Under the pieces are notes generated by a model. That model did no database searches and was not told the origin of the DNA. It saw only the letters and a program-made list of their open reading frames with translations. The translations under genes were made by a program, and so were the position numbers. A DNA stretch of 34,078 nucleotides. Source: an uncultured Bacteroidota bacterium (lineage in GTDB: Bacteria; Bacteroidota; Rhodothermia; Rhodothermales; UBA10348). Of this stretch, positions 29,021 through 34,078 are shown in pieces. Position 1 is the stretch's first letter. Each line of letters opens with the position of its first letter. The DNA lies in NCBI GenBank assembly GCA_937877085.1, contig CALEEY010000188.1, positions 1 through 34,078 on the forward strand, read 5' to 3'.

Positions 29021-29072
29021 GATGAATTTTGAATACTTGAATGACCCATCCTAAACGCCATAATATGGTCAA

Positions 29073-29191
29073 AGGGTTCTTATCACGCTAGGGTTCTTCT
29101 CGCGCTAGGGTTCTTCTCGCGCTAGGGTTCTTCTCACGCTAGGGTTCTTATCACGCTAGGGTTCTTATCACGCTAGGGTTCTTCTCGCGCT
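29073..29191. repeat. 17-bp tandem direct repeat x7 (AGGGTTCTTMTCRCGCT), iteron-like, in the divergent gap between the helicase and parA
   Basis: Seven contiguous 17-bp units starting at 29073, 29090, 29107, 29124, 29141, 29158 and 29175. They differ only at unit positions 10 (A/C) and 13 (A/G). Confidence 0.95.
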
Positions 29192-29220
29192 AGGGGGATC
29201 CAAACATCTACTTCAAATGT

Positions 29221-29229
29221 TGTGGATAA
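29221..29229 (-). promoter_or_regulatory. Exact match to the E. coli-type DnaA box (TTATCCACA on minus strand)
   Basis: Plus-strand TGTGGATAA at 29221-29229, 29 bp beyond the 17-bp repeat array and upstream of parA. Confidence 0.55.
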
Positions 29230-29346
29230 GACGCACGCTAGATAGGTAGTAAGAAAGGCCCCTTCTTCATAAATTTCGGATAGGAAGACCGCGCATCGGT
29301 GCCTACTTGCCCGCAATGCTGGATCAAATTCAAACACCTCTGCCGA

Positions 29347-30153
29347 ATGGGAAAAATCATAGCCGTAGCCAATCAAAAGGGCGGAGTAGGTAAGACGACG
29401 ACGGCTATTAACTTGGCCGCCTCCCTTGCTGCTATGGAGCATCCGACGCTCCTAATTGATTTTGATCCCCAAGCAAATGGTACTTCCGGCGTTGGAATTG
29501 ACCCAAAAAGCGTAAAAGCTTCCACATATGAGATTTTAATCGGCACCGTTCCTACGGAAGATGCCATTCTTGTAACCGATACTCCATACCTCTCGCTCAT
29601 TCCAAGCCATATCAATTTGGTTGGTGCGGAGATCGAAATGGTGGAAATTCCTGACCGGGAGCGCATGTTGCGCAAGGCTTTGCACAGCGTGAGAGATCGA
29701 TTTGATTTCATCATTCTCGATTGTCCACCCTCCTTAGGCCTTTTGACCCTCAATTCGCTCACGGCGTCCGATTCGGTTTTAATACCTGTTCAAGCGGAAT
29801 ATTTCGCGCTCGAAGGTTTGGGGCAATTGCTCAATACCATCAAGTTGGTTCGACAGCACTTGAATCCCGACCTAGAAATTGAAGGGGTGGTATTGACTAT
29901 GTTTGATGCCCGGCTTCGACTGGCCAATCAAGTGGCTTCTGAGGTTCGCAGATACTTCGGTGAAAAGGTCTTTAACACCATTATCCAGCGTAACGTAAAA
30001 CTTTCGGAGGCCCCCAGTTTTGGGAGGCCCGTATTGCTGTATGATGCAACCAGCACAGGCTCCAGAAATTATATTGGATTAGCTCGGGAAGTGCTTCATG
30101 CCAATCAAGCGTATTTATCTCAACTAGCCGCCTCTCAAGCAGAATCTATTTAA
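29347..30153 (+). CDS. parA: ParA/Soj-family chromosome partitioning ATPase
   Basis: [65 protein letters not shown] at 29347 preferred over 29299. Confidence 0.96.
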   Translation: MGKIIAVANQKGGVGKTTTAINLAASLAAMEHPTLLIDFDPQANGTSGVGIDPKSVKASTYEILIGTVPTEDAILVTDTPYLSLIPSHINLVGAEIEMVEIPDRERMLRKALHSVRDRFDFIILDCPPSLGLLTLNSLTASDSVLIPVQAEYFALEGLGQLLNTIKLVRQHLNPDLEIEGVVLTMFDARLRLANQVASEVRRYFGEKVFNTIIQRNVKLSEAPSFGRPVLLYDATSTGSRNYIGLAREVLHANQAYLSQLAASQAESI

Positions 30154-30165
30154 TCCATACCTGTC

Positions 30166-31098
30166 ATGTCTAAACAAAAATCAGCACTGGGCCGTGGACT
30201 TAGCGCACTGCTTCCGGACAACGACGAAAAAGATTCTGCAGTGCCTTCGGGGATTGAATCCACCAAATTGTACAATTTTGACGAACGCATACGTACGGCA
30301 GGGTCCATTTCTGAAGTCGACATTCACTCTGTATTGCCCAATCCGTATCAGCCCCGCGAGCATTTTGATGAGGAAGCGCTTGCTGAACTGAGCAGGTCCA
30401 TCCGCGAGTTAGGGATTATCCAGCCGATAACCGTTCGAACGGCAGGTCCGAATAAATTTGAACTCATTTCAGGAGAGCGGCGCCTGAAAGCGGCTCGAAT
30501 GGCTGGTCTCACACGTATTCCCGCTTATGTTCGTGAAGCGGATACCGAAGCCATGTTAGAAATGGCTTTGGTTGAAAACGTCCAAAGAGAGCAGCTAAAT
30601 CCGATTGAAATAGCCCTTGGATATCGTCGCCTAATTGATGAGTGCGATCTGACTCAAGAAGACGTTGCATTGAAAATTGGCAAAAACAGATCGACCGTAG
30701 CCAACTTTTTGCGATTGTTGAAACTACCCCCCCTCATTCAAGCGGGACTGCGCGATGGGGTATTGACCACAGGCCACGCACGCGCTTTGCTCTCCATTGA
30801 AAACGAAGATGTCCAGCGTCAACTCATGGAGGAAATCGTTGCTAACGATCTTTCCGTGAGGGACGTGGAAAAAAGAGTCCGTGAGGCCTTACGACCAGCA
30901 AAGAAAAAGGCGGACACCTTAAAAGAGTTTTCCGGAGCCGATTCGATTGAAATTTCGCGGATATCAGAGCGGATTCGCCGAGTATTGGGGACCAAGGTAA
31001 ACGTCAAGCCTGGATCGAATGGCAAAGGGGGGAAAATTGAGGTCGAGTATTATTCCAACGAGGATCTGGAACGAATCGTCGAGTTTTTCGACCGATAG
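30166..31098 (+). CDS. parB: ParB/Spo0J-family chromosome partitioning protein
   Basis: ALGRGLSALLPD, VLPNPYQPREHFDEEALAELSRSIRELGIIQPITVR, FELISGERRLKAARMAG, LVENVQREQLNPIEIALGYRRL, KIGKNRSTVANFLRLLKLP. Confidence 0.97.
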   Translation: MSKQKSALGRGLSALLPDNDEKDSAVPSGIESTKLYNFDERIRTAGSISEVDIHSVLPNPYQPREHFDEEALAELSRSIRELGIIQPITVRTAGPNKFELISGERRLKAARMAGLTRIPAYVREADTEAMLEMALVENVQREQLNPIEIALGYRRLIDECDLTQEDVALKIGKNRSTVANFLRLLKLPPLIQAGLRDGVLTTGHARALLSIENEDVQRQLMEEIVANDLSVRDVEKRVREALRPAKKKADTLKEFSGADSIEISRISERIRRVLGTKVNVKPGSNGKGGKIEVEYYSNEDLERIVEFFDR

Positions 31099-31155
31099 AC
31101 ATTTCTAATGTGTCGTTCTTTAGCCGCCGTTCATGCGATCAACAATCTATTTTAT

Positions 31156-31806
31156 ATGCTGAAGCGCCCGATAGCAAGATTGTTCGTTTTAGGACTTCTG
31201 ATAGGATGTGGCGCCCGAGGTTCCGTGGCTCAAACACCGATTGGGGAAATCCAGCCTCCTCAAAACAGCCCTCAAGAGGAAGTGAAGCGAATCACGTCCC
31301 CCAGAGGGGCACTTTGGAGATCGGCAGTGGCTCCTGGGTGGGGCCAGATTTATAACAGGCAGTACGTCAAACTCCCTTTTGTATATGCCGCGCTGGGTGG
31401 GTTGATTTACAACGTCGTCACAGCACACCAAGATTATATTTTGTATCGGGAAGCTTTTCAGTTCAAGGCCTTCCAGGAGCAGGTGGATTCAGGAGCCCTA
31501 GAATCGAACCCGCGTTCTAGCTTTGAAAACTCCTATAAGCAGGTTGCTGCCGAGTTTGGAGCCGTTTCGTCCAGACCACTCGAAGCACAAAGAAATATTT
31601 TTCGACGTTCGCGTGACCTTTCTTTCGTTGGCGCCGGCTTAGTGTATGGTCTAGCTATGCTAGACGCTTATGTAAGTGCGCACTTGCTAGATTTCGATGT
31701 TGGAGAAAACTTGAGTTTTCAAGTTGAACCACGACCAGGCGGAATAAGCCTGAAAGCCCTCGTTCCATTGGAACGCAGGGCATATGGCGGTTTATCCTAC
31801 CGATAA
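31156..31806 (+). CDS. DUF5683 domain-containing protein
   Basis: Signal peptide MLKRPIARLFVLGLLIGCGARGSVAQ, then PRGALWRSAVAPGWGQIYNRQYVKLPFVYAALGGLIYNVVTAHQDYILYREAF. An in-frame upstream ATG at 31108 is the alternative start. Confidence 0.85.
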   Translation: MLKRPIARLFVLGLLIGCGARGSVAQTPIGEIQPPQNSPQEEVKRITSPRGALWRSAVAPGWGQIYNRQYVKLPFVYAALGGLIYNVVTAHQDYILYREAFQFKAFQEQVDSGALESNPRSSFENSYKQVAAEFGAVSSRPLEAQRNIFRRSRDLSFVGAGLVYGLAMLDAYVSAHLLDFDVGENLSFQVEPRPGGISLKALVPLERRAYGGLSYR

Positions 31807-32050
31807 ACCCACGGAACCGGGGCTACAAGTCTGCATTTACGAGCGTTTGAACGTTTTATCTACACCAAACGTGTGGCGTAAAGTACAGCCACATAACGTT
31901 AGTCGACTTAAGTGTATTTTTTTCACGTCAGTAGATTAACAAAACGTTATATTTAAACTGCCCGGGCTTGACGCGCACTCGTGTATCTATCACGGAAGCA
32001 AATCTGGCACCTTTACCAGGGTAGTTGCCGAGAAAAAAGGGCTCCGTAAT

Positions 32051-33346
32051 ATGTCTGACAGGTACAGTAAAATTGGCGTCACCGCCTCAGAGCCGAATAC
32101 GTTCACGTCGGCTAATGAGCAGCCCAGTCTGTTTACTAAATGTGATCGTTTTTTTGATGCGGATGGCGTATTTGCTCAAATAAAAGCGGCCGATCTTTAC
32201 CCCTACTTTCGCCCTGTTGAAAAGAATGATGGGACTAGAGCCATTATTCAAGGTCGGGAGATCATCATGGCGGGTTCCAATAACTACTTAGGACTTCTTT
32301 CGGACCCTCGTGTAAAAAAAGCCGCTGCAGACGCCATCGAACACTACGGCACTGGCTGCACCGGTTCGCGGTTTTTAAACGGCACGTTGGATCTCCACAT
32401 TCAGCTTGAAGAACGACTTGCACGGTTTATGGGCACTGAGGCCTGTGTCTTGTTTTCAACTGGATACATGACCAATCAGGGAGTGATACAATCCCTTGCG
32501 GGCAAAGGAGATATCATTTTTTCAGATAAGGATAATCATGCTTGTATCGTTGCGGGTACGGCCGTGTCCACTGCGCAAACCATTCGTTTCCGCCATGATG
32601 ATATGAATCATCTGCGTAAACTATTGGAAAAGGCATCGATCGAGTTTCCAGAAGCTGGGAAGTTTATCGTATCCGATGGGGTGTTTTCCATGAGTGGGGC
32701 CGTTGCTCAGGTTCCTCAGCTTGTCGAGTTAGCCGAAGAATTCAACGCTGCCCTCATGCTTGACGATGCGCACGCAGTCGGGGTTATTGGGCCAGGTGGT
32801 CGCGGTAGTGCCGCTCACTTTGGACTGGGTTCGCATGTACATCTGACAACGGGTACCTTTTCAAAAAGCTTTGCCTCCCTCGGAGGTTTCGTCGTCGGAA
32901 CCCACAATGTGATCGAATACATTCGCCATACGGCATCGGCACACATTTTTAGCGCTTCCATGCCGCCGTCAGCGGTTGCAACGGTGCTAAAATGTCTTGA
33001 AATTTTAGAGGCTGAACCCGAAAGACTTGATCGATTGTGGGAAATCTCAGATTACATGAGAAATGGATTTAAGAAGATGGGCTTCAACGTTTTAGCGAGT
33101 CAAACTCCTGTTATTCCGGTGGTGGCCAATACCATGATGACTTGCTTGGAAATGTGGCATGACCTTTTGGAAGAAGGCGTATTCGTTAACGCCGTTGTTC
33201 CTCCCGCCGTACCTCAGGGTCAGTCATTGCTACGAACCTCCTACATGGCTACGCACACAAACGAAGACTTAGATTACATTTTGCAAGCCTTTTACATCGT
33301 GGGCAAAAAGCACGGTGTCATCGGATCAAACGGTGCGGCTGTCTAA
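32051..33346 (+). CDS. Alpha-oxoamine synthase family PLP-dependent enzyme, probable serine palmitoyltransferase
   Basis: GSNNYLGLLSDPRVKKAAADAIEHYGTGCTGSRFLNGTLDLHIQLEERLA, MLDDAHAVGVIGPGGRGSAAHFGL, and PLP-lysine region TGTFSKSFASLGGFVVG, which is more SPT-like than KBL- or BioF-like. Confidence 0.88.
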   Translation: MSDRYSKIGVTASEPNTFTSANEQPSLFTKCDRFFDADGVFAQIKAADLYPYFRPVEKNDGTRAIIQGREIIMAGSNNYLGLLSDPRVKKAAADAIEHYGTGCTGSRFLNGTLDLHIQLEERLARFMGTEACVLFSTGYMTNQGVIQSLAGKGDIIFSDKDNHACIVAGTAVSTAQTIRFRHDDMNHLRKLLEKASIEFPEAGKFIVSDGVFSMSGAVAQVPQLVELAEEFNAALMLDDAHAVGVIGPGGRGSAAHFGLGSHVHLTTGTFSKSFASLGGFVVGTHNVIEYIRHTASAHIFSASMPPSAVATVLKCLEILEAEPERLDRLWEISDYMRNGFKKMGFNVLASQTPVIPVVANTMMTCLEMWHDLLEEGVFVNAVVPPAVPQGQSLLRTSYMATHTNEDLDYILQAFYIVGKKHGVIGSNGAAV

Positions 33347-33379
33347 GAATCATTTTCGAACTAAGACGCTCGCGAAACC

Positions 33380-34078
33380 ATGCCACCGAATTCCTCTCTC
33401 GTTCAGGTTCGCCCCGTAAAGGGATGGTGGGACCGACGCGCGTTTATTCAATTTCCTTTCGATTTATATGCCAACCAGCCGTTTTGGGTACCTCCTCTAC
33501 GACTGGACACAGCAACGCTGGTAAACCCTAAGAAGAATGCGTTTTTTGCCCATGGCAACATGCAATTGTTCTTAGCGAAAAATGAAAAGGGCAAAGTGGT
33601 CGGGCGAATTGCTGCTATCAAGAATGGTATGCATCTCGACAAGTACCATGACGGGGTTGGCTTTTTTGGTTTTTTTGAGACAATCGAAGACGAATCTGTC
33701 TCCTCGGCTTTGCTTGACGCAGCCGCAGGTTGGCTTAAAGAGCAAGGATTGACCGCCATGCGAGGTCCCGCGAACCCTTCACTAAACGATGTGGCTGGAC
33801 TTCTGGTGAATGGTTTTGGAAAACAGCCATCCATCTTGATGCCATACAACTTGGCCTATTATGAATCCTTACTCCATTCCTATGGATTTAAGCGATGCAT
33901 GACCATGTGGGCGTACTACGCGCACACTAGAACGGCACGAATGGAGAAACTGGAACGAGGATCGGCGCTAATCATGAAAAAGTGGCCGTCTCTTTCCATT
34001 CGACTGCTTGATATGTCGCAATTTGAAGAGGAGGCTCGCCTCATTTTGGATATGTACAACGATGCATGGTCCGAGAAC
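33380..34078 (+). CDS. GNAT-like acyltransferase-type protein, truncated at the right edge
   Basis: Hand translation from ATG 33380: MPPNSSLVQVRPVKGWWDRRAFIQFPFDLYANQPFWVPPLRLD...VVGRIAAIKNGMHLDKYHDGVGFFGFFETIED...GLTAMRGPANPSLNDVAGLLVNGFGKQPSILMPYNLAYYESLLHSYGFKR. Open to base 34078, so absent from the ORF track. Confidence 0.8.
   Translation, partial: MPPNSSLVQVRPVKGWWDRRAFIQFPFDLYANQPFWVPPLRLDTATLVNPKKNAFFAHGNMQLFLAKNEKGKVVGRIAAIKNGMHLDKYHDGVGFFGFFETIEDESVSSALLDAAAGWLKEQGLTAMRGPANPSLNDVAGLLVNGFGKQPSILMPYNLAYYESLLHSYGFKRCMTMWAYYAHTRTARMEKLERGSALIMKKWPSLSIRLLDMSQFEEEARLILDMYNDAWSEN

Noticed and set aside
29080-29190. Reading TTATCACGC within the repeat units as DnaA boxes
   Set aside because: Only the first five bases match TTATCCACA. 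Four mismatches make the claim unsupportable. Only the separate TGTGGATAA at 29221 is an exact match.
29073-29191. CRISPR array interpretation of the 17-bp repeats
   Set aside because: Units are contiguous with no spacers, are too short, and there are no cas genes nearby.
33448-33849. Minus-strand 133-aa ORF near the right edge
   Set aside because: Antisense to the edge-truncated GNAT-like CDS starting at 33380, whose translation is coherent and open to the end.

Overview
The window looks like ordinary chromosome from a member of the Bacteroidota/Rhodothermota (FCB) group. This placement is inferred from gene content: Bat aerotolerance operon, b558-type SdhC, DUF5683, and a serine-palmitoyltransferase-like gene. 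From left to right it contains: a truncated RNase E/G gene (minus strand) whose C-terminal tail is a 60-bp/20-aa tandem repeat; citrate synthase; sdhC-sdhA-sdhB; purQ; a DUF58-BatA-BatB-BatC-BatD-BatE operon; thymidine kinase; a DUF445 protein; an HD hydrolase; an MlaD/MlaF/MlaE lipid-transport cluster; radA; rpiA; two MacB/FtsX-type permeases; a GNAT protein; a UvrD/PcrA-type helicase; parA-parB; a DUF5683 protein; a serine-palmitoyltransferase-like PLP enzyme; and a partial GNAT-like protein at the right edge. The two edge-truncated CDSs (RNase E/G on the left, GNAT-like on the right) are absent from the supplied ORF track and were translated by hand. I saw no clear CRISPR array, transposon, prophage, or novel defence system. 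The most interesting non-coding signal is a 7 x 17-bp iteron-like tandem array (29073-29191) next to an exact DnaA-box 9-mer (29221-29229). Both lie in the divergent gap between the helicase gene and parA, which makes the gap a candidate origin or centromere-type element. Other notable non-coding signals are a 25-bp hairpin-bearing triplet between radA and rpiA, a 12-bp direct repeat upstream of the sdh operon, and three AACGTT palindromes upstream of the SPT-like gene.
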